In this document: positions 54,186-62,622 of the stretch, one piece after another
How the letters are laid out: every line of letters starts with the position of its first letter
Position numbering within the stretch: position 1 is the first letter of the stretch
Assembly (NCBI GenBank): GCA_050949825.1
Contig: JBMNGL010000003.1
Coordinates: forward strand, 124,001-188,000
DNA from: DTU019 sp050949825
Lineage (GTDB): Bacteria; Bacillota; Syntrophomonadia; Syntrophomonadales; Syntrophomonadaceae
Reading direction: 5' to 3'
DNA: 64,000 nucleotides
Notes under the pieces: generated by a model
Told to the model about the DNA's origin: nothing
What the model saw: the letters and a program-made list of their open reading frames with translations, nothing else
Databases searched by the model: none
Made by a program: the position numbers and the translations under genes

Positions 54186-54854
54186 CTAATTGGCTTTCGC
54201 CATCTGGTTCATGCTCTCTATCTTGCGACATATCTTTTTTATGGTGCGGGGATAAATTACCACATTCCCCTGCTTGTACTTTTTGATATAGTCTACCAGT
54301 TGGTGACGGCTAATAATCGGAACTTCTAGCTTCTTTTTCTGATTCTGCCGTAAAATTATCTTATCGCAGGATAGTACAATGATACCCTGTGTGGGAAGGT
54401 TCTTAACTCCTACTACCTTCATTAAAAAGCCGCGCAGTCTGTATTCGTGGGAATCAACCTGGCCTATCGGATTGGTAATCATTTTTGAATAACCACTCTT
54501 CTTGTGAAGAATCCAGTTGTCTTGACTGTCGATATCGATAATTCCGCCCCGTTCGCCACCATAATTCTTGGTTTCAATATGAAATATCCCATTGGGGCCA
54601 ATAACCACCGTATCATATTCATTGGTATGTTCCGAATCAGGACCAAGTCGGATGTTGTGATAAACCTGATATTTGGACTTGGGGCTTTCCAGGCTGCCCA
54701 TGACTGCTCTGACTTTGTGTTCTCCTCTGTCCCCACTGGCTATAATCTGCTTTTTGATCTCGTTTTTCTTATCGCGATAGCGAACCGCATAGAAAAAGTA
54801 GATTGCAGCGATCAAAACAATTACAATGGGTGACAACATGATCAAAGTATTCAC
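54186..54854 (-). CDS. Membrane-anchored NERD-domain protein
   Basis: 222 residues. An N-terminal membrane helix (about 5-25) is followed by a NERD (nuclease-related) domain: GDRGEHKVRAVM, NEYDTVVIGPNGIFHIETKNYGG with the D...ExK nuclease-like triad, and DNWILHKK. The C-terminal 60 residues are basic and helical. NERD proteins are presumed DNA-processing enzymes; the biological role is unknown. Confidence 0.85.
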   Translation of the reverse strand: MNTLIMLSPIVIVLIAAIYFFYAVRYRDKKNEIKKQIIASGDRGEHKVRAVMGSLESPKSKYQVYHNIRLGPDSEHTNEYDTVVIGPNGIFHIETKNYGGERGGIIDIDSQDNWILHKKSGYSKMITNPIGQVDSHEYRLRGFLMKVVGVKNLPTQGIIVLSCDKIILRQNQKKKLEVPIISRHQLVDYIKKYKQGNVVIYPRTIKKICRKIESMNQMAKAN

Positions 54855-54997
54855 TTTTCTCTCCTTTCCGTTAGAATATTCCTGGAAACTATATCATTAT
54901 TAATTATAGACATATCCTGGTATAATGGCAAATACTTGGCCAGAATATTCTTGACAAACCCATCGGAACGTGTTCAGAGCTGCTCAACCTTGCTTAG

Positions 54998-55026
54998 TTG
55001 AAATATCACCACAATAAAGGTATAAT
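54998..55026 (+). promoter_or_regulatory. Promoter of tRNA-Leu
   Basis: TTGAAA, 17-nt spacer, TATAAT; 22 nt before the tRNA. Confidence 0.7.
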
Positions 55027-55048
55027 ACTTTTGGTACAAAGAAAACAT

Positions 55049-55133
55049 GCGGGTATGACGGAACTGGCAGACGTGCATGACTTAGGATCATGTGCCGCAA
55101 GGCGTGGGGGTTCGAGTCCCTTTACCCGCACCA
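55049..55133 (+). tRNA. tRNA-Leu (TAG)
   Basis: GCGGGTA acceptor strand, anticodon loop CTTAGGA with TAG, long variable arm (TGCCGCAAGGCGT), T arm GGGGTTCGAGTCCCT, TACCCGC, discriminator A and encoded CCA. 85 nt, class II. Confidence 0.96.
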
Positions 55134-55143
55134 ACGACAATTG

Positions 55144-55168
55144 GGGAGGTTTGGGCCTCCTTTTTTTC
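55144..55168 (+). terminator. Terminator after tRNA-Leu
   Basis: GGAGG-TTTGGG-CCTCC followed by seven T, 11 nt after the tRNA. Confidence 0.8.
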
Positions 55169-55315
55169 GTGAAATACCTTGCCTATCTTCAAAGCTGTTT
55201 TCGAACAACAAACCGACCCACTCCTGCCTCCCGGCAAATATCTATCAAAATTCAGCGTATTTTAAATGGATAAGTAAAATGTTATGGCAGATGATAAAGA
55301 AGTATTTGCTTCTCT

Positions 55316-56320
55316 TTACCGCAGAAGCGCTAATGGTTCAATTTCATCAAGTGAATGACCCTCGCGCAGGATCTGCCTCACTTCATTTATCATACTGTCC
55401 ATTATCTCAAGTTTCTGTAAAACCGCCTGTTCTTTTGCGGTCCTGTCAATAATCCTTGCCATACCGCCATTTTGCATCACCAGCCTTTTATGGCCCATAA
55501 GGGCCAAGATGGGGTCATGGGTAGCAATAAATACGATCTTGTCATGTTTAATCAGCAGTTCCAAAGCGGTTTTCCGATTTATTCCCGCATTTTCAATTTC
55601 GTCTATTAAAACTATCGGTGAAATGCTAACCGAAGCGGTATCGGCAATCATTAAAGCACGAGACTGCCCGCCGCTTAGAGAAGTAAGCGGCATTTCCTTA
55701 TGAATTCTCTCGCCGCACAGCAGATTGGCCTGATTAACTACTACATCTACCAGATATGCGATGTTCTCCATCATACGGCTTTCGGCATGCATCTTGATAA
55801 ACTCTCCAACGGTAATATCCATAACGAAATTCATGTTCTGTGACAGTTGGGCTACTGGCCTCTGCACATAGGAAAACCGCGATTTAACCCCGGGGTCAGC
55901 ACCATTGATCAGGACTTTCCTTTTGGTGGGAGTGTCTCCCTGAGTCATCCATTCAATATCTTCTAATAAGCGGCTTTTGCCAGAACCAGTTGGTCCGACT
56001 ATACATACGATTTCCCCTACTTTAACATTAAATGCTATATCCTCATTATTACCTGATTTATCCTCACCGCCCTGTATGGTCAAGGATTCAATTCTATCTT
56101 TTTGCTCATTGATTTCTTGCAGGAAATGCAGGTAAGACTCGATTATTTCAAATAACTCTTCCCGTTTTAACCCCACTTCCTCTAAGAGTAAATCATCCAA
56201 CAAACGTAGATAATCCTCGATAAGCAGATCAATATTCTCCAGAGGCAGTCCCATATTCTCCAAAAACCCTTTTAACGGAGGATATTGCTTTATTATTTGG
56301 CTTATTCTATAGTCGTTCAT
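55316..56320 (-). CDS. Soluble ABC-type ATPase of a metal-trafficking cassette
   Basis: 334 residues. A helical N-terminal part (1-75) begins ISQIIKQYPPLKGFLENMGL, resembling the DUF1858/ScdA-N type of small helical domain (inference). The ATPase core has Walker A GPTGSGKS at 109-116, signature LSGGQ at 215-219, Walker B IVLIDEIENAG at about 236-246 and H-loop ATHD at 266-269. There is no transmembrane partner gene next to it, and the Q-loop and helical region are divergent from importers, so it is probably a soluble ATPase acting with the two genes upstream. It overlaps the GTPase gene by 14 nt and is the last gene of the cassette. Confidence 0.75.
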   Translation of the reverse strand: MNDYRISQIIKQYPPLKGFLENMGLPLENIDLLIEDYLRLLDDLLLEEVGLKREELFEIIESYLHFLQEINEQKDRIESLTIQGGEDKSGNNEDIAFNVKVGEIVCIVGPTGSGKSRLLEDIEWMTQGDTPTKRKVLINGADPGVKSRFSYVQRPVAQLSQNMNFVMDITVGEFIKMHAESRMMENIAYLVDVVVNQANLLCGERIHKEMPLTSLSGGQSRALMIADTASVSISPIVLIDEIENAGINRKTALELLIKHDKIVFIATHDPILALMGHKRLVMQNGGMARIIDRTAKEQAVLQKLEIMDSMINEVRQILREGHSLDEIEPLALLR

Positions 56321-57014
56321 CTAAGACCTCATGAAATTTCATCTTCTTGCCACTTCCCATTTGAAATTTATCGCCAATTTTCATTTCTCCCAGGCAATAA
56401 GAACACAGTGCCGAAGGCATTGAATACCGTAGTTGCCTATCCTGCAGTGAATCTATATCCCTGGCCTCCCTGAATAGTCTGGCCAATCGCGAAGCACCCT
56501 GCCCGGTAATGCCGTTTACCGGTAAAATGATGGCCCTGGGGTTGACCTGCCTAACCCGAAAAGCGAAAACTTCTCGTTCCGCCTGGGATACAATATCCCC
56601 TTTGGTAATAACCACAATGTCGGCAAATTTCAACATAGGCCCAATCTTCCCGGGGGTATTAACACCCATCAAATTATCAATTACACATACCGCCAAAACA
56701 TCTTTTATGTGCGGGGAACATCGATTGCATAGCCCGGCGCTTTCGCTTATAAGGAGATCTAATCCCTTATTAGTGCCCCACTGATGGCATGCCTCAATAT
56801 TACTGACGAAAAAATGATCCGGGCAGAGACTGCCGGATAGGCCCACTTCGACTTTAATGCCCTTTCCCCGGTATAACATGTCGTCGAAGGTAGTCAGGCA
56901 ATCAAACTTTACCACCCCGATTTTCAATCCCTGATGTTGAAGCACCTCAATTGCTTTGATAATGACAGAGGATTTCCCCGAAGACGGGGGTCCGCAAACA
57001 CTAAGCATTTTCAT
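56307..57014 (-). CDS. SIMIBI-class GTPase with two CxxC motifs
   Basis: 235 residues. P-loop GPPSSGKSS at 8-16, a Walker B-like LLISESAG at 88-94 leading into CNRC at 96-99, base-specificity motif TKGD at 137-140, and a C-terminal CSYC at 204-207. The fold resembles HypB/UreG/CobW metallochaperone GTPases. The paired CxxC motifs suggest metal or iron-sulfur binding. It starts inside the binding-protein gene (4-nt ATGA overlap), so the two are translationally coupled. The metal is unknown; the riboswitch upstream of the cluster suggests molybdenum or tungsten. Confidence 0.78.
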   Translation of the reverse strand: MKMLSVCGPPSSGKSSVIIKAIEVLQHQGLKIGVVKFDCLTTFDDMLYRGKGIKVEVGLSGSLCPDHFFVSNIEACHQWGTNKGLDLLISESAGLCNRCSPHIKDVLAVCVIDNLMGVNTPGKIGPMLKFADIVVITKGDIVSQAEREVFAFRVRQVNPRAIILPVNGITGQGASRLARLFREARDIDSLQDRQLRYSMPSALCSYCLGEMKIGDKFQMGSGKKMKFHEVLDERL

Positions 57015-57901
57015 AATACTTCGCAGCCTTTTCTTAAAATATCAAAATAGCCATCCCATCCGTCCCATAGAAAAGCAGGGTTTCCCAGTTCTTCAGGCAA
57101 GGGCACTGCGGAATTAACCGGGATAAAAGCCTGCCGGGCAAATATCTCCTGGATGGGGGGACTGAGCATAAAATCCCCCAGTTCCAGAAGCCTTTTATCA
57201 GCTTTCCGTGACCAGGCCATAACCTGGGGAATGCATACCGCTCCTTCTCGGGGCCATATGGAGACTACATGTTTTTGCCCCAGGATTTTGGCAAACGCAA
57301 TATTGGCAATGCCCAGGGGGAAGTCCCCCTCTGCTACAGATTTCAAGACCTCCACAACCGAATTCCGAAAGGTGACAGCGGGGAAAAAGTCCTTGAATTT
57401 TTCTGGAGAGCAGGCCCGTAAAAACGATAATACCGCTTGAGATATAGGGGTGCCCTGGTCTGGAAAGGCAATCATATTGTTCCACTGCGATTCTAATAGA
57501 TCTTCCCATTTGGTCGGCCTTTGTTCCTGATTTATCAGCCTGCTGTTGCAGATCATAACATAAGGAACCAGGCAAAAAGGATGAAGAGTCCCTTCTTGGT
57601 CCACGAATTCTTGCTTCTCCAACTCCCGGCGCAGCGGAAAACGGCCCGGAAAAGGCGCAAATATCTCGGAAATCTTGTCCCTGCTCAAAACCGCCAGATC
57701 AGTGGCATGAGTTATTACCATATCTGGAATAGAACCCTGTTCAAGAGACTTGAGAAACCAATTTTCGGAGTAATTGTGTTCTGGTGTTTCTATGCTAGTT
57801 TCCATTCCGTACTTTCTATTAAATTCTCTTAAATATTCTTTCAAGGCTTCTATCAGAGCCTTTCTGTGGTTCATAGGAGTATGAATGACTATGCGGTTCA
57901 C
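57011..57901 (-). CDS. Solute-binding-protein homologue without signal peptide
   Basis: 296 residues with the two-lobed layout of extracellular solute-binding proteins (NRIVIHTPMNHRKALIEALK at the start, DMVITHATDLAVLSRDKI, CLVPYVMICNSRLINQEQRPTKWEDLL, GIANIAFAKILG, FMLSPPIQEIFARQAFIPVNS). The N terminus is polar: no signal peptide, no lipobox and no membrane segment, so as written it stays in the cytoplasm. A start further upstream would not add a signal (no suitable frame). It opens a three-gene cassette with the GTPase and ATPase. A cytosolic binding protein could pass a metal or oxyanion to the GTPase (inference). Confidence 0.72.
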   Translation of the reverse strand: MNRIVIHTPMNHRKALIEALKEYLREFNRKYGMETSIETPEHNYSENWFLKSLEQGSIPDMVITHATDLAVLSRDKISEIFAPFPGRFPLRRELEKQEFVDQEGTLHPFCLVPYVMICNSRLINQEQRPTKWEDLLESQWNNMIAFPDQGTPISQAVLSFLRACSPEKFKDFFPAVTFRNSVVEVLKSVAEGDFPLGIANIAFAKILGQKHVVSIWPREGAVCIPQVMAWSRKADKRLLELGDFMLSPPIQEIFARQAFIPVNSAVPLPEELGNPAFLWDGWDGYFDILRKGCEVL

Positions 57902-58034
57902 CGTTGGCTCACCTCTTTTATTTCATTGTTTGCGCCCTTATTCTGATCCCAATTCCATGCCAATTATGGGCTATCCAGGCAGATTGAGCGCTTCCAACTT
58001 CATCAACTAAAACCCTTGCTAATTGGGGTTAGCA

Positions 58035-58838
58035 TCAGAAGCCATCTGCTGGCACAGAGAATTCCGGGGTGCAAAAATTCACTGAACTGGTTCCAGACAC
58101 CCCCAGATATACTTTCACTCTTATCCCATAAGTATCACTCAGGTTGGCTTCGGTCATTACCTCTTCTACCGGACCCACCGCCACAAAACCATTATGACCC
58201 ATCATCGCTACTCTACTGCTTAACAGCCAGGCATGATTAGGAAAATGACTGGTCAAAATGATAGTAAGTCCTCTGCTGTTTAATTTGTTCATGGTGTGAA
58301 GAACCAGGGCCTGATTTTTAAAATCGAGATGCGATGTGGGTTCATCAAAGAGGATCATCTCCGGTTCCTGGCAGAGAGTCCGGGCAATCAGCACCAATTG
58401 ACGTTCGCCGCCTGATATATTGGTATAGCGTTGTGCAGCCAAATGACCAATTCCCATCTCTTCCATTATGCTTCTTGCCATTTCAGTATCCTGTTGAGAT
58501 GGCGCCTGGAAAAGGCCCAGGTGCGGGGCACGCCCCATTCTCACTACCTCCAGCGAAGAATACGGGAATGGCGCACTATGCTCCTGGAACACATAACCCA
58601 TTGACTTGGCTACCTCTGTAACCGACAATGTCCTTACATCCCGCCCATTGATATGGATATTTCCGCTTTTCAAGGCCAGATCACCGTGAATGCAATTGAG
58701 GAGCGTCGTTTTGCCACAGCCATTAGGCCCTAAAAGGCATATGGTCTCGCCCTTCTTCACGTCAAGGTTAATATCTCGCCACACTTCCTTCTCACCATAG
58801 CTAAAGCTGGCCGAGCGTATCGATAACTTGGTGGTCAT
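58035..58838 (-). CDS. ABC importer ATP-binding protein (FecE/BtuD/MolC-like)
   Basis: 267 residues from the ATG at 58836-58838, which overlaps the permease stop as TAATG and has AAAGGGGGATGGGG in front. Walker A GPNGCGKTT, Q-loop QEHSAPF, signature ISGGERQL, Walker B EMILFDEPTSHLD, H-loop TSHFPNHA. Class II (FecCD-type) importer ATPase for iron chelates, B12, or molybdate/tungstate. Confidence 0.92.
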   Translation of the reverse strand: MTTKLSIRSASFSYGEKEVWRDINLDVKKGETICLLGPNGCGKTTLLNCIHGDLALKSGNIHINGRDVRTLSVTEVAKSMGYVFQEHSAPFPYSSLEVVRMGRAPHLGLFQAPSQQDTEMARSIMEEMGIGHLAAQRYTNISGGERQLVLIARTLCQEPEMILFDEPTSHLDFKNQALVLHTMNKLNSRGLTIILTSHFPNHAWLLSSRVAMMGHNGFVAVGPVEEVMTEANLSDTYGIRVKVYLGVSGTSSVNFCTPEFSVPADGF

Positions 58839-59938
58839 TATCCCCATCCCCCTTTCGTTTTCCTGAGCAGATAGGCAAAGAAGGGGGCGCCCACCAACGC
58901 CGTAAGAATACCCAGGGGCACTTCTGCCGGAGATATAATGCGGCACAGGTTGTCAATAAGTATCAGGTAGGCAGCGCCTACCGAGAGTGTGGTAGGCATG
59001 AGCACACGGTGGTCAGGACCCACCAGCATGCGGCACAGATGGGGAATGACTAACCCCACCCAGCCGATGATCCCGCAGAAGGCCACGACCGTGGAAGAAA
59101 TCAGAGTTGTAGCCACGATGATGATAGCTTTCAGCAATTCTCCATTTATGCCCATGGCCCGAGCTTCCATCTCCCCCATGGAGAGTACATTCAAACGCCA
59201 GCGGATAAGATACAACAGGCCGCTGCCTATCGCGATGAGCAGAATACCCGCCGGCAGGTCCTCCATGCCTACGCTGCCCATACTTCCCATCAGCCAGAAT
59301 ACAATGGCGGGCAGCTTGTCTTCCGTGTCCGCCAGGTATTTAAGCAGGGAGAGCAAAGACTGAAAAAAGGCGGATACAACCATTCCAGATAGAACCAGCA
59401 TAAGTATTGGCGTCGTCTTGTAGATGCGGCTGGTGAAATAGGTAATGGTTACGGCTAATATACCAAAAGCAAATGCTAAAAACTGCATCAGGAACATGGA
59501 GCCTTCCAGTACTATAGCCAGGGCTGCTCCAAAGCCAGCCCCGGCTGACACCCCCAGTATAAACGGACTCACCAGGGGATTATGAAACATGCCTTGAAAG
59601 GCTGCACCGGATATGGAGAGACCTGCCCCCACTGCACCGGCCATGATAGCACGGGGCATCCTAACGCGCATGACCACTGTTTCCACAGTATCAGTCCAGG
59701 TGGTCTCAATGGGTAAAAAGAGCAGTTTCTGACCCAGTATCTTTAATACGATCAAAGGATCAATTAACAAGCGCCCTAAAAATAGTGAAATGAAGAAAAA
59801 GATTAGGGGAAGAACAATAAGCATTACAGTTTTCTCCGCAGATAAGGAGGATACCCCTGCTTGATCCCCTGCTTTCTCTATCTGAGCTTGGTCAGGTTTA
59901 TTGTTATGTATAGAGCCTTTGAACCTGCTCGTATCCAT
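58838..59938 (-). CDS. ABC importer permease, FecCD family
   Basis: 366 residues, about ten membrane segments. Family motifs PRAIMAGAVGAGLSISGAAFQGMFHNPLVSP and GFCGIIGWVGLVIPHLCRMLVGPDHR-like sequence are diagnostic. A 35-residue polar N-terminal extension precedes the first helix. It lies 3 nt after the binding-protein stop. Forms the channel with the ATPase whose start codon it overlaps. Confidence 0.92.
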   Translation of the reverse strand: MDTSRFKGSIHNNKPDQAQIEKAGDQAGVSSLSAEKTVMLIVLPLIFFFISLFLGRLLIDPLIVLKILGQKLLFLPIETTWTDTVETVVMRVRMPRAIMAGAVGAGLSISGAAFQGMFHNPLVSPFILGVSAGAGFGAALAIVLEGSMFLMQFLAFAFGILAVTITYFTSRIYKTTPILMLVLSGMVVSAFFQSLLSLLKYLADTEDKLPAIVFWLMGSMGSVGMEDLPAGILLIAIGSGLLYLIRWRLNVLSMGEMEARAMGINGELLKAIIIVATTLISSTVVAFCGIIGWVGLVIPHLCRMLVGPDHRVLMPTTLSVGAAYLILIDNLCRIISPAEVPLGILTALVGAPFFAYLLRKTKGGWG

Positions 59939-59941
59939 ATA

Positions 59942-61054
59942 TTAGATGCCTTTCACCCAACCCGCCAGCACATTTTCCGCCTCTGCTGTGCTCAATTCGT
60001 AATTGTAAAATGTCTTGTAGTAGTACTGCATTTCCTTTATTAGATCAACATCCTGGAACTTATCCGGATGCAGTTGTTTGGCTAGCCAATAATAATACAA
60101 AGGCCGAGCTGATCCCTTGTCCAGAAAGAAAACCCCGGCGGGAATGCGATAGATGCGATCATTCTTGACTGCAGGCAAGGGGGCCCAGTCGGGGTTGGAC
60201 TTTAGTTCGTCAATTACCTTTTCCGGGTTGCGGCCATGATTATCAACCACGATCACACCAGGTTTCCAGGCCAATAGTTGCTCTTTGTTTATTTCCGGAA
60301 ACTGTCCACCCTTCTCAGCGCTTACCAGCTTGCCCCCGCACAGGGCAACTTCATATATTCTTGGATAAAGCTGATAGGTCGAGAGTATATTCGTGTTCCA
60401 GGTATTTCCCCAGTATACCACCGGGATCTGGTCCTGGGGAATATCGGCGGTACGGGACTGAATTAATGCAACCGTTTTATCGTAGTAAGCTGCCCATTCC
60501 GCATAGTGTTTAGGCGCATTACCACCAAGTGCATCAGCCATGAATGCAAACTGTTTTTTGGTGCCGGCAACGGCTTCCTCAAGATTTTGGGCCTTGGGGC
60601 CAGTTTCCGTGCCTACAATAACCGGAATACCAGCCTTCTCAAACTTCTCCAGCTCCTGTGGTATATTCCAGTAAATTACCAGATCGACCCCCTTAGCGAT
60701 AAATTCTTCGACATTAATCGGGGTCTGTGGTCCTACATCAGCAATACTTGGATACTTAGCCAGATCAGGGTTAGTGAGCGTAGCCAAAGGATAAGCACTG
60801 GTATGATCATCTCTGACCAGGCCTATCTGATCCTTGGCGCCTAGCATGAAAAGCATTTCATAGGTTGGGCCCTGCATTGTCGCTACTTTCTTTGGACTGG
60901 CAGGAATAGTTACCGACCTACCCGCCAGATCAACTACAACTCGATTTGCCGGTACCGTAGAGGCGGGCTCTTGAGGAGACTTAGCGCAGCCCGGAACCAC
61001 CAGCAATGACATAATCATTAGCATACAGATTAGCAAGTTGGTTATCTTTTTCAT
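59942..61054 (-). CDS. ABC importer substrate-binding lipoprotein (FecB/MolA-like)
   Basis: 370 residues from the ATG at 61052-61054 (AGGAGTAGAGCTA upstream). Signal peptide with lipobox LVVPGC, then a class III (cluster A) helical-backbone binding protein: VDLAGRSVTIPASPKKVATM, VNVEEFIAKGVDLVIYWN-like second half, and ...PEINKEQLLAWKPGVIVVDN. Ligand not evident from sequence; iron chelate or corrinoid is the default, molybdate/tungstate is favoured here because of the riboswitch upstream. Confidence 0.88.
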   Translation of the reverse strand: MKKITNLLICMLMIMSLLVVPGCAKSPQEPASTVPANRVVVDLAGRSVTIPASPKKVATMQGPTYEMLFMLGAKDQIGLVRDDHTSAYPLATLTNPDLAKYPSIADVGPQTPINVEEFIAKGVDLVIYWNIPQELEKFEKAGIPVIVGTETGPKAQNLEEAVAGTKKQFAFMADALGGNAPKHYAEWAAYYDKTVALIQSRTADIPQDQIPVVYWGNTWNTNILSTYQLYPRIYEVALCGGKLVSAEKGGQFPEINKEQLLAWKPGVIVVDNHGRNPEKVIDELKSNPDWAPLPAVKNDRIYRIPAGVFFLDKGSARPLYYYWLAKQLHPDKFQDVDLIKEMQYYYKTFYNYELSTAEAENVLAGWVKGI

Positions 61055-61265
61055 TAGCTCTACTCCTCGCATAGTTTTCTTTGTTCCACCGAATAACCCC
61101 ACTAAACATCAATGTACTAGTGTTTTGAACGGCAAGCTATTTCCCTATCAAAAGAGGCCATGTAGCCAGATGCTAATTTCTTTGAAAACTAAATAGCTTC
61201 ACCCCCTAAAAACAAAAAACCTACAAATGAAGGAGGAGGAGAAGAAGCACAACGCCTACTAATGA

Positions 61266-61292
61266 AAATTCCTCCACAAAATGGAGGAAAAA
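61266..61292 (-). terminator. Riboswitch expression-platform hairpin
   Basis: On the minus strand TTCCTCCA-TTTT-GTGGAGGAA is followed by TTTTCATT. It sits about 25 nt after the aptamer and 210 nt before the binding-protein gene, a position suited to ligand-controlled termination. Confidence 0.7.
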
Positions 61293-61317
61293 ACATCGAC
61301 AGCCACAGGCGCCTTTT

Positions 61318-61418
61318 CTATTTCTCCTTTCCAACGGGAGGCACAATCGTTTCCAATTGTACCCTAACGACCTATGCACCATAACTCATTAGCCCCAGAC
61401 ACATAGGTTCGGAGATTT
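61318..61418 (-). promoter_or_regulatory. Probable Moco/Tuco riboswitch
   Basis: Minus-strand order: ATCTCCGAACC, a CCTATG...CATAGG helix, the hairpin GTACAATTGGAAACGATTGT, then GCCTCCCGTTGGAAAGGAGA closing on the initial TCTCC. These are the consensus blocks I associate with the molybdenum/tungsten cofactor RNA motif (Rfam RF01055). Recognised by eye from conserved blocks, not by a covariance search. It would report cofactor status to the transporter and cassette genes downstream. Confidence 0.7.
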
Positions 61419-61477
61419 TTATTTTATCTATTCTATGAAACAACCCCAAATCCTTCTTTATTCGACCTGAGTCAAGG

Positions 61478-61506
61478 TGAGTCAAGGGGACGTTGACTTT
61501 GACTCA
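61478..61506. repeat. Left inverted-repeat flank of the transposase
   Basis: TGAGTCAA-GGGGACG-TTGACTTTGACTCA; palindromic ends around a GGGGAC core, 80 nt before the transposase gene. Confidence 0.55.
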
Positions 61507-61586
61507 TTCTTTTTTCATATTCCGAATCGTTCAACTAATTGTTATAGTATAATTATCCAACAGGAGAGTTCGATGGGGGGGATCGT

Positions 61587-62345
61587 ATGCCGAGGGCTGC
61601 TCGTATTGTAAGCGAGACAGGCGTCTATCATGCCATGGTCAGAGGCATTAATCGCCAGGACATCTTCCGGGATAAAGAAGACAGAATAGTGTTTCTAGAA
61701 AAGCTCGGTGCTGTCAAAGAGTGTAGCGAGTGCAGCATTTATGCTTATTGCCTGATGAGCAATCATGTGCATTTGCTTATAGCCGAAAGTATTGAGACGA
61801 TCGGTCAGATAATGAAGCGGCTAGGCAGCGCTTACGCATATTGGTATAACCAAAAATACGGGCGAGTAGGCCATTTGTTTCAAGGGCGCTTTCTTAGCGA
61901 GCCAGTCAATGTCGAGACCTATCTGCTGACAGCACTACGCTACATCCATCAGAACCCAGTTAAGGCAGGGATTACACACAGCTGCGCCAGCTATCCTTGG
62001 AGTAGCTATCATGATTACATAAACTCAGGAAGGTCGACTAAAAGCCTAACGGATACTGAGCTTGGCTTAGAAAGCATAGGCGGACCGCGGCGATTTGCCG
62101 AGTTTCACCAAGAGCCGTGTGATGGCGGTTTGCTGGATATTGATGTTTTTACCCGAGCCACAGACGCGCTTGCGGAGCAATTGATACAACAGATTTTGGT
62201 CAGTAGAACAACAGATGACCTGTTGAAAATGCCAACTGCCGAGAGAAACAGGCTTTTGCAGAAATTAAAGGCCTTGCCTGGGGTCAGTCATCGGCAAATT
62301 GAGCGTGTGACCGGGATAAACAGGAACGTTATTCAACGGGCTTGA
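61587..62345 (+). mobile_element. REP-associated tyrosine transposase (RAYT, Y1_Tnp family)
   Basis: 252 residues. HUH-type Y1 transposase: PRAARIVSETGVYHAMVRGINRQ at the start, HUH motif YCLMSNHVHLLI, the tyrosine-bearing helix in RLGSAYAYWYNQKYGRVGHLFQGRF, TYLLTALRYIHQNPVKAG, and a C-terminal helical region. ATG start about 9 nt after a GGGGGGA-like site. The gene is intact. Enzymes of this group are single-copy, domesticated, and process REP palindromes. Inverted repeats with a GGGGAC/GTCCCC core flank it on both sides. Confidence 0.9.
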
Positions 62346-62362
62346 ACTTTTAAGTGAGTGAA

Positions 62363-62381
62363 AGTCACCGTCCCCGTGACT
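62363..62381. repeat. Right inverted-repeat flank of the transposase
   Basis: AGTCAC-CGTCCCC-GTGACT, whose GTCCCC core is the reverse complement of the left flank core. It resembles the GTGAC/GGGGAC arms of the 51.05 kb palindrome. Confidence 0.55.
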
Positions 62382-62449
62382 CCCATTAATTGACGCCATA
62401 TTGCCCCCTGTGCTAATATGAATTGAGTAAAATGGAACTGAATAGTTTT

Positions 62450-62556
62450 TCTTATCCAGAGTGGCCGAGGGACAGGCCCAATAACGCCCAGCAACCAGCC
62501 AACGAATGTGGCAATGGTGCTAACTCCTGCAGATGTCTATGTCTGGCAGATAAGCG
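62450..62556 (+). promoter_or_regulatory. SAM-I (S-box) riboswitch
   Basis: Characteristic blocks in order: CTTATCCAGAG, GGCCGAGGGACAGGCCC, CCCAGCAACC, AATGGTGCTAACTCCTGCAG and the closing AGATAAG. Controls the metNI genes that follow. Confidence 0.95.
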
Positions 62557-62572
62557 TGAGAATAAATCATCT

Positions 62573-62603
62573 TGCCTCTTTGCGTTGGACAAAGGGCTTT
62601 TTT
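62573..62603 (+). terminator. SAM riboswitch terminator
   Basis: GCC(T)CTTTG and CAAAGGGC form the stem, followed by six T, 20 nt before the metN start. Confidence 0.8.
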
Positions 62604-62622
62604 GTTTGGGGAGGCTGCCTTT

